Part shown: piece after piece, positions 54,288 to 63,590 of the stretch
Layout of the letters: each line of letters starts with the position of its first letter
Numbering within the stretch: the first letter of the stretch is position 1
Origin: DATMER01 sp031390755
GTDB lineage: Bacteria > Acidobacteriota > Thermoanaerobaculia > Multivoradales > UBA5704
Length of the DNA stretch: 64,000 bases
Direction of reading: 5' to 3'
Assembly (NCBI GenBank): GCA_031390755.1
Contig: JANMTS010000047.1
Location: 35,359 to 99,358, forward strand
The notes under the pieces: model-generated
The model's database searches: none
What the model was told of the DNA's origin: nothing
Seen by the model: the letters and a program-made list of their open reading frames with translations, nothing else
Made by a program: the position numbers and the translations under genes

Positions 54288-56699
54288 ATGAAGGACAGTG
54301 ACGCCCCCACGTCTCCGCAGACATCGACCCAGGAAACGGGCGAGTACTGGTCGAAGAAGCTCCAGGGCAGCGCTTTCACTCCGGAGTGCTGCTGGCGTGC
54401 CGTGCCGGAAGTCGACCGGCGGCGCATCTTCCGCGAGACCGGCGGCAGCCCCTACAGTCACTGGGCCGAGTATTGCGTGCGAGAGCATCTCGCCGGCCGC
54501 GTGCCGGTCGAGCGGATGCTCAGCCTGGGCTGCGGCACCGGCCGGCTGGAGCGGATCCTGGCGCGGCTCGGCGCGTTCCGGCAGTGCGACGCCTGGGACG
54601 TGGCGGCCGGAGCCATCGAAGCCGCGCGCGATCTCGCCCACGAAGAAGGCTTCGCCCACATCCACTACTCGGTGAAGGACGTCACGACCGAGGACATGCC
54701 CGCGGACCGGTACGACGCGGTCTGGTTCGAGAACGCCCTCCACCACATCGAGCCGCTGGAGGAGGTCTGCGCCAAGGTCGCGCGGACCCTCAAGCCGGAC
54801 GGCTATCTCTTCTTGAACGAGTACATCGGCCCGAACCGGTTCGCCTTCCCTCCCCGCCAGCGCGAGCTGGTGCGGGCGGCCTTCGCGCTCATCCCGGCGC
54901 GCTTCCGACGCCACCGGGAGTCGGGCACGATCCTGACCTCCGCCTCGCTGCCGACGCCGGCCGAGGTCGAGGCGGACGATCCCACGGAGTCGATCCGCTC
55001 CTCGGACATCCCGGACGTGGTGGCGTCGCGGTTCGACGTCGTCGCCTTCCACAAGTCGGGCGGCTCGCTGCTCCAGTTCCTGCTCAACGGGATCGCCGGC
55101 AACTTCCGCGACGACGATCCGGAGTCGATGCTGGTGATCGACATGCTTCTCCGCCTGGAGGACGAGCTGCTGGAGATCGGCGAGCTGCACAGCGACTTCG
55201 CGGTGATCGTAGCGCGGCCTCGTCAGCCTGTGGGCCGGCCCGTGGAGGCGCGGACGGTCCCGTCCTGGCGGCCGCAGCCTTCCGAATTGACCAGGATCGA
55301 GGATGCCGGCGCGGCCCTCTCCATCTCCCTCGAGGACGAGCTGGCGCAGAAGCGCGCCGCGCTCGCCGAAGCCTCGCGCTACGCCCGCAACCTGGAGACC
55401 GAGCTCGATCGCCACCGCACCCATCAGAACGAGTTGGAGCGCTACGCCCGCAACCTGGAGGCCGAGCTCGATCACCATCGCACCCATCAGGGCGATCAGG
55501 CGAGGTACGTACGCGGCCTGGAGGGCAAGCTCGCCGGGCAGCACGGCCCGGACACCGGGCACGGCCCCGACCCCGACCCCGGGGAGCTTCTCGAGCGCAT
55601 TCGATCTCTGGGGACCGAGCTGGAAGGCCTGCGGCCCCGCGTCCACGCCGTGATCGTCCATCACCGCGGCGAAGCGCTGCTCGACGCCTGCCTCGGGCGG
55701 CTGCTGGCGAGCCGGGACATCCGGCTCCAGGTGGTGATCGTGGCCAACGACTGCCGCGAGCCGCTGCCTCCGTCCGCCCAGGCATCCGCCGGGGCGAGTG
55801 CCGAGGTGACTGCGGAACCGCCGGTCTACGTGGTCTCCTCCGCCCTGTCTCTGGGCTTCTCCGCCGCCAACAACCTGGGCGTGGACTGGGCTCGCAGGGA
55901 GTTGGGCGAGCCCGACTGCTGGCTCTTCCTCAACAACGACGCGGGCGTCGAGCCCGACACGCTGTCCCGCCTCGCCGGAGCGCTCGCCGAGAATCCCGGG
56001 GTCGGGATCGCCGGCCCGCTGCTGCGCATCTGGGGCGCCGAAGACCACCTCAACAGCCTCGGGCTGAACGTCACCCTCTCTGGCGAGGCCTGGGACGAGG
56101 GGATCGGGCAGGCGATCGCCGACTATGCTCCCCTGCCGCCGCAGCGGGAGGTGCTCGCGGTCACGGGCTCGGCCATGCTCGTCCGCTCCAAGGTGCTGAG
56201 CGAGATCGGCGGCTGGAACGACCTCTATGGTTATTACATGGAGGACATCGATCTCTGTCTCCAGGCCCGGGCTCGGGGTTGGACGGTCCTGCTCGTGCCG
56301 TCGGCGGTCGCGGACCACGCCATCTCGGCCACCTCGGACCAGATCACCGACTTCAAGGTTCTGCTCTCCTGGCGCAACCAGCTCGTGCTGGTCCTCCGTC
56401 ACTGGCCGCTGGGAACGCTGCTGCGGGCGGCTCCCCACCTGATCGGAGCGCAGCTCTTCGTCTTCTGGAAGCGGCTGCGCATCAAGTGCTACGCCGACGC
56501 CCGCCTCCAGGCCCGCGCCTGGGGCGGAGCGCTTCGCCTCTTCCCGCGCGCCCTCGGCCAGAGGCTGCGCGGAGGAGGGAACCACGCCTGGACGCGCGAG
56601 CTTCGCCCCGCCGGCAGCGTGCCGGCGATCCGCCTCCCCGTCATCGCCCCGGGCCGCCGGCCCTGGGAGACATCCGCTCCGGAAAGGAGCCAGCCATGA
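54288..56699 (+). CDS. Methyltransferase - coiled coil - GT2 glycosyltransferase fusion
   Basis: The 803-aa protein has an N-terminal methyltransferase (about 60-310: MLSLGCGTGRLERIL, VWFENALHHIEPLEEV, LFLNEYIGPNRFA) paralogous to the preceding gene. A coiled-coil linker (about 345-440) with 21-residue repeats RYARNLExELDxHRTHQ follows. The C-terminal GT2 rhamnosyl/galactosyltransferase-like domain (about 450-740) has VHAVIVHHRGEALLDACL, SLGFSAANNLGVDWA, FLNNDAGVEPDT (metal site) and GSAMLVRSKVLSEIGGW with YMEDIDLCLQARARGW. It is a cytoplasmic or membrane-peripheral enzyme that likely adds and methylates sugars on one glycan. Its stop overlaps the GT4 gene (ATGA). Confidence 0.9.
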   Translation: MKDSDAPTSPQTSTQETGEYWSKKLQGSAFTPECCWRAVPEVDRRRIFRETGGSPYSHWAEYCVREHLAGRVPVERMLSLGCGTGRLERILARLGAFRQCDAWDVAAGAIEAARDLAHEEGFAHIHYSVKDVTTEDMPADRYDAVWFENALHHIEPLEEVCAKVARTLKPDGYLFLNEYIGPNRFAFPPRQRELVRAAFALIPARFRRHRESGTILTSASLPTPAEVEADDPTESIRSSDIPDVVASRFDVVAFHKSGGSLLQFLLNGIAGNFRDDDPESMLVIDMLLRLEDELLEIGELHSDFAVIVARPRQPVGRPVEARTVPSWRPQPSELTRIEDAGAALSISLEDELAQKRAALAEASRYARNLETELDRHRTHQNELERYARNLEAELDHHRTHQGDQARYVRGLEGKLAGQHGPDTGHGPDPDPGELLERIRSLGTELEGLRPRVHAVIVHHRGEALLDACLGRLLASRDIRLQVVIVANDCREPLPPSAQASAGASAEVTAEPPVYVVSSALSLGFSAANNLGVDWARRELGEPDCWLFLNNDAGVEPDTLSRLAGALAENPGVGIAGPLLRIWGAEDHLNSLGLNVTLSGEAWDEGIGQAIADYAPLPPQREVLAVTGSAMLVRSKVLSEIGGWNDLYGYYMEDIDLCLQARARGWTVLLVPSAVADHAISATSDQITDFKVLLSWRNQLVLVLRHWPLGTLLRAAPHLIGAQLFVFWKRLRIKCYADARLQARAWGGALRLFPRALGQRLRGGGNHAWTRELRPAGSVPAIRLPVIAPGRRPWETSAPERSQP
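55377..55532 (+). repeat. 63-bp tandem repeats encoding the coiled-coil linker
   Basis: Units begin at 55377 and 55440 (CGCTACGCCCGCAACCTGGA), with a degenerate third start at 55503. They encode the 21-aa repeat (three heptads) of the linker, a unit whose copy number could change without breaking the frame. Confidence 0.85.
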
Positions 56700-58114
56700 G
56701 CCGCATCCTCCTCTGCGGTCTCTGCCCGCTGCCCGGAGAGAACACCCTCAAGAGCTACGGGCCGGGCATCCGGACCTGGCAGTTCGCCTGGAGCCTGGCG
56801 AGGGCCGGCCACGAGGTCCGGCTGATCGCCATGAAGATCCCGGACGCCTACCAGGCCGGCGAGGGCGAGCCCGTCGAGGAGCGCGAGGGGGTGCGGGTCG
56901 AGCGGGTGACCGACTCCGAGCTGCTGCACTCCGACCGGGTGGCCGACGCGATCCGCGACTGGAAGCCTGACGCCGTGGCCGGCGCCACGCTCTACGGCTC
57001 CTACGCCCTGGCCCGCTGCAGACCTGAGATGCCGTTCTGGGCCGACCAGTTCGGCCACGTCATGGCCGAAGCCCAAGCGAAAGCAGCACTCGACCGCTCC
57101 AACAACGTGCTGGCCTACTTCTGGCGCCTGCTCCAGCCGGTGCTGGCCCGCGCCGACCGCCTGTCCGTCGTCTCCGAGCGGCAGCGCTACGCCGCCATCG
57201 GCGAGCTGGGCGCGGCCGGCCGGCTCGGCTTCGAGACCTGCGGCTACGAGTTCATCTCGGTGATCCCCTGCGCCCAGATCCCGGACGAGCCCCTGGCCGG
57301 CAGTATCGACGGGCGCGACGGGCGCGACGCGCTCGACGTGCGCGGCGGGCGCGGCGGGCGAACACCGCCGATCCCGGAAGACGCCTTCGTCGTCCTCTGG
57401 AGCGGCAGCTACAACACCTGGAGCGATGCGCGGACCGTGTTCGAGGGGCTCGAAGGGGCGATGCGGCGCAACCCCCGCGTCCGCTTCGTGTCCACCGGCG
57501 GCGACATTCCGGGCCACGACGAGCGCACCTACCGCGAGCTCCAGGCGCGGGTGGCCGGCTCGGATCTGCGCGACCGCTTCCACCTGGAGGGCTGGGTGCC
57601 GGCCGAGCACGTCCAGTCCTACTGGCAGGCCGCCGACCTCGGAGTCCTCACCGAGCAGCCGATCTACGAGGGACTCCTGGGGAGCAAGAACCGGATCGTG
57701 CAGTGGATGGGCTACGGCCTGCCCGTGGCCTACAACCGGGTGGGAGATCTGGGCGACCTGCTGGCCGAGCGGCGCCTCGGCCTGACCTTCCGGGCGGGCG
57801 ACGCCGAGGAGCTGACCCGGCATATCCTCTGGGCCGCGGACCACCCGGCGGAGCTGAAGGAGACCGGCGCCCGCGCCCGGGAGTACGTGACCCGGGAGCT
57901 GTCGTTCCAGGGCTCCACCACCGAGCTGGTGGCCTGGGCCGCCTCCCCCGCCCTGGCCCCGGACGCCGGGAGCAAGGACCGGATCGGATCGCCGGCCGAC
58001 TTCGCGCCGCCGCCGGTCCAATCGGCCGCGGCCGCCGTCGTCCGGCAGATCCCGGTGGTCCGCGACTCGCAGCGCCTGCGCTCTCTCTGGCGCAGGCTCA
58101 CGGCGAAGGGGTAG
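56696..58114 (+). CDS. GT4-family glycosyltransferase
   Basis: The 472-aa protein starts at an ATG overlapping the previous stop, with AAAGGAG 6 nt before. It has the GT-B layout: N-terminal domain with LKSYGPGIRTWQFAWSLARAGHEVRLIAMK, a hinge, and a C-terminal nucleotide-sugar domain (VVLWSGSYNTWSDARTVFEGLE, FHLEGWVPAEHVQSYWQAADLGV, EGLLGSKNRIVQWMGYGLPVA). A low-complexity insert near residue 203-222 (GRDGRDALDVRGGRGGR) arises from short DNA duplications. It ends by overlapping the opposite-strand GT-C gene by 17 bp. The donor and acceptor sugars are unknown. Confidence 0.9.
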   Translation: MSRILLCGLCPLPGENTLKSYGPGIRTWQFAWSLARAGHEVRLIAMKIPDAYQAGEGEPVEEREGVRVERVTDSELLHSDRVADAIRDWKPDAVAGATLYGSYALARCRPEMPFWADQFGHVMAEAQAKAALDRSNNVLAYFWRLLQPVLARADRLSVVSERQRYAAIGELGAAGRLGFETCGYEFISVIPCAQIPDEPLAGSIDGRDGRDALDVRGGRGGRTPPIPEDAFVVLWSGSYNTWSDARTVFEGLEGAMRRNPRVRFVSTGGDIPGHDERTYRELQARVAGSDLRDRFHLEGWVPAEHVQSYWQAADLGVLTEQPIYEGLLGSKNRIVQWMGYGLPVAYNRVGDLGDLLAERRLGLTFRAGDAEELTRHILWAADHPAELKETGARAREYVTRELSFQGSTTELVAWAASPALAPDAGSKDRIGSPADFAPPPVQSAAAAVVRQIPVVRDSQRLRSLWRRLTAKG

Positions 58115-61100
58115 GCGCCCCCGAAGGCTTGAGAGACGACTCGGGGGGATCCACCGGGTAGATCCGGTACGGCAGCCCCGGCCACTCCATCAGCACCGGC
58201 CGGTCGAAGGTCCTCCTCGTCAGCACCGGCATCTTCCCGAGATGGGCCTCGGGATCGGTCCCCACCACGACCTTGTCAGGGTGGTCGGAGATCACGCGGA
58301 AGACCTGGGCGAAGCCCGCGGCCTCCGCCCCCGTCTCGCGCCGGTAGTCCGGATAGTCCACGTACAGCCCCTTCGCGAACGTCTCCGGGCTCGCGGTCAC
58401 GGCCTCCGAGATCTGGGAGGCATACAGCGCCGAGCCCACCGAGTTGGTCGAGGCCTCCCGCACGCCGAGGAAGAAGTTGACCACGGTGAGGAGCACGAGC
58501 ACCGTCCCCGCGGCGCGGCGGCCCCGGGTTCCGGAGGTCAGACCCCAGACGAGCAGCGCCGCGAGGATCGGAGCGAGCCAGCGGCTCCAGAGCCCGGTAT
58601 CTCCCGCCTGCCCCGCCAGCCCCACCAGCCGGAGCAGCCAGGCGATCCCCAGGCTGTTCGGAGCGATCTGTCCTTCCAGGGAGGCGGCGAAGAACGGCGC
58701 CGGGATGAACAGCAGGAGGAACGCGTTGATCAGCAGCGCCGCCGCGGCCAGGGCAAGACGTTCGAGCGAGGAGGCGAACGCGGACGCCTGCCGCCGCATG
58801 GATGAGAAGACCCCGAACGCCACGACCAGGAGAGGGATCGCGAAGTACTCGACGTACCGGCCGTAGAGGTCGAAGCGCGGCAGGTAGGAGAGGATGCGGG
58901 CGAACCACATGAACGACGCCGCCAGACCTCCCGAGAGGACCAGGAAGGTCAGCACGCTCGCCAGAAACAGGCGAGCCTCTCCGGCCCGCCGGCCGTCGCC
59001 ACTCAGGGGGTCCAGGTGCTTCGCCCGGACGAGCCCCCAGAGCGCGGCCGGCAGCGCGAAGCCGTAGGTCGAGAGCGAGACGTAGCCGATCTCCGCCATC
59101 AGCCGCCGCGCAGCGCCGAGAGCGAACTCCAGCGGGAAGTTCACGAGAATCGCCAGCAGGTAGAACGTCTGCGGCACGGCCCCCGGGCGGAAGGTCGAGC
59201 CGACGGCCCGCCACAGGAGCGCCGTTACGACCGGCACCGCCAGCAGGAGCAGATGGAGCCTCAGGAGCCGCCGGGCCTCCCGCGTCGGGGGGAACCGCGT
59301 CCCGGGGATCCCCCGGGCCCACTGGACGGCCAAGCCGCCCGCCGCGGCCAGGGCGAGGCTGCCCACGGCCAGGTAGCCCGCGAACCGGGTGAGCACGAGC
59401 CCCGACAGCAGCAGGCCCACCGCCCAGGCGTCCCGCGTGCGCCGCTCCTGGAGGGTCCGCACCCAGAAGTAGAGCGACCAGGTGTAGAGCGCGACGAACA
59501 CGGGCTCGGACATCAGCATCAGCGCCGTGTAGGCGGGCGGTCCGAACACCAGGGCAGCGGCCAGAAGGCGGGAGCTCTCGCCGAAGAGGCGGCGTCCGAT
59601 CAGCCAGGCCGCCACCACCGACGAGGTCAGCAGGGCGTGGAACAGCAGCAGGCCCACGTGATAGGCCATGGGCGCCGGCACGCCCACGACCAGGATCGGC
59701 GCCAGCAGGGCCGAGGGCAGCGGCGGATAGAAGAGAAAGTCCGGATGGGGAACGCCGCGGCCTCCCCAGTGGCCCAGGTCCCAGGCGGTGACCAGGTAGA
59801 ACATCTCGTCCAGGAAGAGCCAGATCCGCGGCAGCCAGGCCGACACCACGAACGTCTTGACCGCCATGCCCAGAACCAGGAGCGTGGCGAGCCAGACCGG
59901 GACGGACATCGGCCGCCGCTCCCAGCTCCCCCAGCGAGCCGACTCCTGGTCGGCCCCGCTGGACGGCTCGGGCCGGTCGGGATCGACTGCGAGAGCCATC
60001 CCGAGGCGCAGGCAGACTCCCGCCACCAGCATGGGGAAGACCTGGAGATAGAGCCGGTCCAGCGAGCCCTGGATGTGCCACATCTGGCCGTACGGCGTGA
60101 CCGCGAAGATCGGGATCCACGACGCCACGGTCGCGCCGGCGGCCGCAGCCCAGAAGGACGCCCACGGCTGCCGATCCCGCCGCTCCCGCAGGAACATCCA
60201 GGAGGCGCAGGCCGCGAGCAGCGCGCCGCCGAGCACCAGCGGCCAGGAGGCGCCCCAGCCCAGCCCCTCGCCCATGGGGACCAGCCGCTTCAGGATCTCC
60301 CGCACCGGGATGAACCAGCGTTCGAGCGACAGGACCCGGTCCAGGGGGTGGCCCTGGAGGAACGTGTCGAGCCCGCTCTCCGGAGCCCAGAGCCGCTTGA
60401 ACAGGAAGACCGCAGCGAGGCCGGGAACGGCGCCGACGCCGATCGGCACCGCATCGCGCAGGATCGACGGCCGGTCCCGGCCGTGGCGCAGAGCCCACAG
60501 CCCGTACAGGCCGAGCAGGATCAGCACCATCAGGGTGCCTTCGTTCTTCGACCAGGCGAGCAGGCCGAGAAAGATGCCGCCCAGGAGCGGGGGCAGCCCG
60601 CCTCCCGAATCCTCCCGTCCCGGCAGCCGCGAAGCCAGCACCGCGAGACCACCGAGGAAGCAGTAGGCCACGGCCAGGTCGGCGCCCTGCCCGCTTCCCC
60701 ACTTGAGAACCATGGGGTTGCCCCACACCAGGGCGGCGGCGACCGCTCCGAAGGCGGGCAGCCCGGAATCGGCGGCCACGGCGAAGACCAGCAGCCCCAG
60801 CCCGGCGAGAAACGCCAGGCCGGTGAGCGGCGCCGTCCAGGGATCCTCGCCGCCCGCCATGGACCACTGCGCGGCAACCGCGCCGGGGAGGAGCAGCGGA
60901 TAGTTGGGATGGGAGGTGGACTCGGCCTGCTTCAGGAAGGCCGGCGCCTGCTCGTAGCCCCGGAACAGGATGCGGGCCTTGACGTTCCAGATCGCGACCG
61001 CGTCCCAGGTGCCCAGGGGCCACGCCTGGCGGATGACCGAGAACGAGACCAGCAGGGTCGCGGCGCTGACCGCCAGCAGGAGCCACGCGACGACGCGGAC

Positions 61101-61439
61101 GGCCGTCGGCAGAGGCTGCCGAAGCGGCCGAAGCAAGACACCCCGCGGCGGAGCTTGAGCCGGCCGCCCCCGCAGCCTGGTCCAGACCAGGATGGCGGCG
61201 GCGAGAACGATCGTGGCCGCGAGGAATGCCGCCAGACCCGGAGGTCTCGCTCCGCCCCCGCCCAGGGTACGGACGAAGAAGAGGAGCAGGGAGGCCAGAC
61301 CGAGCCCCAGGCCCGGGCCGAAGCCCGCGGTGTAGCGCGCCAGCCGGGCGCCGCGCAGGCCTCCGGCCCGCAGGGCCAGACAGGCCAGGAGCGCGCCGGA
61401 GGCGTTGACCGCGAGCGCGGCGAGCCAGCCGGATGTCAT
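58098..61439 (-). CDS. Very large membrane protein: two GT-C-like modules in one chain
   Basis: The 1113-aa protein contains more than twenty hydrophobic helices. Two halves each look like a GT-C (PMT/ArnT-type) glycosyltransferase. The first (about 1-480) has LGTWDAVAIWNVKARILF and HPNYPLLLPG; the second (about 500-1050) has LDEMFYLVTAWDLGHWG and HPDFLFYPPLPSALL, where GT-C enzymes carry their first-loop acidic residues. A short soluble tail follows (about 1040-1113). The junction near residue 495 is a polar, Arg-rich segment. The fusion is a single open frame with no interruption, so it is natural or an assembly-supported gene fusion. The likely substrates are polyprenyl-linked sugars. It is preceded by a 4-bp overlap with the 174-aa gene. 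Confidence 0.8.
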   Translation of the reverse strand: MTSGWLAALAVNASGALLACLALRAGGLRGARLARYTAGFGPGLGLGLASLLLFFVRTLGGGGARPPGLAAFLAATIVLAAAILVWTRLRGRPAQAPPRGVLLRPLRQPLPTAVRVVAWLLLAVSAATLLVSFSVIRQAWPLGTWDAVAIWNVKARILFRGYEQAPAFLKQAESTSHPNYPLLLPGAVAAQWSMAGGEDPWTAPLTGLAFLAGLGLLVFAVAADSGLPAFGAVAAALVWGNPMVLKWGSGQGADLAVAYCFLGGLAVLASRLPGREDSGGGLPPLLGGIFLGLLAWSKNEGTLMVLILLGLYGLWALRHGRDRPSILRDAVPIGVGAVPGLAAVFLFKRLWAPESGLDTFLQGHPLDRVLSLERWFIPVREILKRLVPMGEGLGWGASWPLVLGGALLAACASWMFLRERRDRQPWASFWAAAAGATVASWIPIFAVTPYGQMWHIQGSLDRLYLQVFPMLVAGVCLRLGMALAVDPDRPEPSSGADQESARWGSWERRPMSVPVWLATLLVLGMAVKTFVVSAWLPRIWLFLDEMFYLVTAWDLGHWGGRGVPHPDFLFYPPLPSALLAPILVVGVPAPMAYHVGLLLFHALLTSSVVAAWLIGRRLFGESSRLLAAALVFGPPAYTALMLMSEPVFVALYTWSLYFWVRTLQERRTRDAWAVGLLLSGLVLTRFAGYLAVGSLALAAAGGLAVQWARGIPGTRFPPTREARRLLRLHLLLLAVPVVTALLWRAVGSTFRPGAVPQTFYLLAILVNFPLEFALGAARRLMAEIGYVSLSTYGFALPAALWGLVRAKHLDPLSGDGRRAGEARLFLASVLTFLVLSGGLAASFMWFARILSYLPRFDLYGRYVEYFAIPLLVVAFGVFSSMRRQASAFASSLERLALAAAALLINAFLLLFIPAPFFAASLEGQIAPNSLGIAWLLRLVGLAGQAGDTGLWSRWLAPILAALLVWGLTSGTRGRRAAGTVLVLLTVVNFFLGVREASTNSVGSALYASQISEAVTASPETFAKGLYVDYPDYRRETGAEAAGFAQVFRVISDHPDKVVVGTDPEAHLGKMPVLTRRTFDRPVLMEWPGLPYRIYPVDPPESSLKPSGAPTPSP

Positions 61440-61960
61440 CTAGGGGTCCCAGGGCCGGCGGGTTCGGACCGGCCGGGCTTCGTGATCGTCACCAGGACGA
61501 GGCCCGGCGCCAGGCGATCCGTCCGCATCCCGGATTTCTGGCGCTCGGCCGCGATCACCACTTTGCCCAGCGCTTCCTGGAGGACGGCGGGGTCGTCCAT
61601 GTGGAGGATCACGCGGCTCCCGGAAAGGTTCCGCGTCTCCAGCCCCGGCGGCCAGATGCGTGCCAGGGCGTGCGGCGCCGCCTCGTACTGGGCGCAGAAG
61701 AAGCGTTCCGAGGCGGAAGGATCGGGGACGTCGGTCACGAACCGGATCCGGGGCTCGCTCAACTCGCCGGGACGGACGGGGGGGAGATGGGAAAGAGCAG
61801 CATAGGCTTCCAGGCCGCCGCACATGAGACCGGCCGACGACCGGGTCCAGACGATCATCTGGATGCTCATCCAGATACCGAACGCCCATACGGGTACCAG
61901 CACGGCAAGCCAGACGTAGATCCAGGGACGCGGCTGCAGGGGGGGCAGGCGGAGGCTCAT
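61436..61960 (-). CDS. Single-pass membrane protein, unknown function
   Basis: The 174-aa protein (start at MSLRLPPLQ; ATGs 21 and 30 bp upstream are alternatives, none with a clear ribosome site) has one hydrophobic helix at about 18-40 (WIYVWLAVLVPVWAFGIWM). A soluble domain of about 130 residues then faces the outside, including two Cys and a segment DDPAVLQEALGKVVIAAERQK. No family was recognised. Its stop overlaps the start of the large GT-C gene, so it is probably its accessory or a regulator of the same pathway. Confidence 0.68.
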   Translation of the reverse strand: MSLRLPPLQPRPWIYVWLAVLVPVWAFGIWMSIQMIVWTRSSAGLMCGGLEAYAALSHLPPVRPGELSEPRIRFVTDVPDPSASERFFCAQYEAAPHALARIWPPGLETRNLSGSRVILHMDDPAVLQEALGKVVIAAERQKSGMRTDRLAPGLVLVTITKPGRSEPAGPGTPR

Positions 61961-61992
61961 GAAGAGACCGGACTCTACCATGCGGAGCATGC

Positions 61993-62030
61993 AAAAAGCC
62001 TCCCCTCACCGGAGTCCGGTCAGGGGAGGC
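61993..62030 (-). terminator. Intrinsic terminator after the secreted 157-aa gene
   Basis: On the minus strand the stem GCCTCCCCT / AGGGGAGGC, with an inner CCGG / CCGG pairing, is followed by TTTTT. It separates the secreted protein gene from the downstream membrane-protein gene, which must therefore have its own promoter or rely on read-through. Confidence 0.85.
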
Positions 62031-62109
62031 CTCTGTTCAGAGAGCCTCGCCAGGATCACAAGGCGGTCAAGCAGCGCCCGCCGTCAGGCGTCTTGAGCGT
62101 CTGGCCGTC

Positions 62110-62583
62110 TCAGGGAGCCGGCGTGGCGAAGTAGCCGGTCACGTCGAGGATCAGGTGCGTCGTCGCCGGCGACACCGTGAACGTGTAGACCGAGAGATCG
62201 CTCACGTTCGTGGAGAGCGGCACGATGGCGCCGTTCGCCAGCGCGGTCTCGCCGCCGGCATAGTTGATCGTCGAGATGGTCGGCAGGGTCGTGCCCGAGG
62301 GGAAGACCCGGAGGTGGCCCTTGGCGCCCGGCGTGATGACCGTGACGTTCAGAGCAACGGCCTTGGCGCCGACCGGAACGCCGCAGACGCCCTGAATCTG
62401 GAAGTCCCGGGTGGTGCCGCCGGTCAGCGCCGGGGCATAGGCCGGCTGGCGGGTATCCACAGCGCGGCAGGGAGTCAGTGCGTAGAAGCGGAATGGGCCG
62501 TCGGCGAGCGCCGGCATTGCGCTCAGAAAGAGGAGCGCGATGGCAAAGAGGCGGCCGTTGCGGCGGAACGTGTGGTCGGACAT
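62110..62583 (-). CDS. Small secreted beta-rich protein of a type seen in acidobacteria
   Basis: The 157-aa protein starts at MSDHTFRRNGRL with a signal peptide (LFAIALLFLSAMPALA) and GGAGG 8 nt before the ATG. The mature part begins FRFYALTPCRAVDTRQPAY and contains FQIQGVCGVPVGAKAVALNVTVI, GHLRVFPSGTTLPTISTINY and LILDVTGYFA, a domain I have seen repeatedly in secreted proteins of acidobacteria and relatives, often as a C-terminal extension of larger proteins. Here it stands alone. Two Cys may pair. The role is unknown; surface attachment or matrix are guesses. A terminator follows. Confidence 0.8.
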   Translation of the reverse strand: MSDHTFRRNGRLFAIALLFLSAMPALADGPFRFYALTPCRAVDTRQPAYAPALTGGTTRDFQIQGVCGVPVGAKAVALNVTVITPGAKGHLRVFPSGTTLPTISTINYAGGETALANGAIVPLSTNVSDLSVYTFTVSPATTHLILDVTGYFATPAP

Positions 62584-62799
62584 CCTTGTGACCTCCATGA
62601 AAGGTGACCTCGCTCGATGCGGCGCGCGGGGCCGAGGTGCATCCTGGCGAAGCTTCATTTTACCATGCCTGGCGTGCTTGACGCTGTCTTCATTCTCCCT
62701 GCTTCAGCTTCCATAGTCAACTACCTATGGCAGGTGAATGCAAGGTCGATTCTATTTCGAGTCCGTAGACACTAACTTCAAAGTCCATGGACACCGGAT

Positions 62800-63561
62800 T
62801 CACCGCAACAGGTGAGAGCGCCACAAGCCCTTCTTGTCCAGCTTGTAGACCGCCAGCACCCTGACCACGGCGAGCCCGTACTGGACGCTGCGCCAGAAGC
62901 CGATCATCGACGCCTCGGGAAAGTACCGCGTCCGGATCGGGATCTCCCGGATGCGCATCCCCCGCTTCACTCCCTGGGCGATGATCTCGGTGTCGAACAC
63001 GAAGTCGTCCGAGTTCCGTTCCACGTCCACCGACTCCAGGTAGCGCCTGCTGTATGCCCGCAGCCCGGAATGATACTCCGAAAGGAAGACGTAGAACGTG
63101 GCATTGGCGAGCATCGTCAGGAAAAGGTTCGCCAGATACTTCCACTTGGGCATCCCGCCTTCCATCGGACGGCCGCCCAGCATGCGGCTGCCGAAGACGG
63201 CGTCGGCCTCCCCGCTGAGGATCGGTGCGATCAGCTCGGGGACGTAGGCCGGGTCGTACTGGTGATCGGGATGGACCATGACCGCGATGTCGGCGCCGCG
63301 CGCCAGGGCCTCGCGGTAGCAGGTCTTCTGGTTGCCGCCGTAGCCGCGGTTCTTCGGGTGGACGACGGTGTGCAGGCCGAGACCGCGGGAGACCTCGACC
63401 GTGCGGTCGCGGCTGGCGTCGTCGACCACGACGATGTCGTCCACGAAGGCCATGGGCAGGTCGCGGTAGGTGCGCTCCAGCGTCTTCTCGGCGTTGTAGG
63501 CCGGCATGATGACGCAGACCTTCTGGGAGCGGGGAGTCGGAACGGGGCTCGGGTCAGCCAT
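62800..63561 (-). CDS. GT2 glycosyltransferase (DPM1/polyprenyl-phosphate sugar transferase-like)
   Basis: The 253-aa protein (start at MADPSPVPTP; an upstream ATG in the open frame is less likely) has KVCVIMPAYNAEKTLERTYRDL, DIVVVDDASRDRTVEV, MVHPDHQYDP (metal-binding DHQ region) and GSRMLGGRPMEGGMPKWK, followed by EYHSGLRAYSRRYLE. No transmembrane helices are obvious. Such enzymes make polyprenyl-phosphate sugars for GT-C enzymes, which fits the two GT-C genes nearby. It is divergent from another GT2 gene 30 bp away. Confidence 0.88.
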   Translation of the reverse strand: MADPSPVPTPRSQKVCVIMPAYNAEKTLERTYRDLPMAFVDDIVVVDDASRDRTVEVSRGLGLHTVVHPKNRGYGGNQKTCYREALARGADIAVMVHPDHQYDPAYVPELIAPILSGEADAVFGSRMLGGRPMEGGMPKWKYLANLFLTMLANATFYVFLSEYHSGLRAYSRRYLESVDVERNSDDFVFDTEIIAQGVKRGMRIREIPIRTRYFPEASMIGFWRSVQYGLAVVRVLAVYKLDKKGLWRSHLLR

Positions 63562-63590
63562 CGGCGGCCTAGTGTAACCTACGTTCCGCA

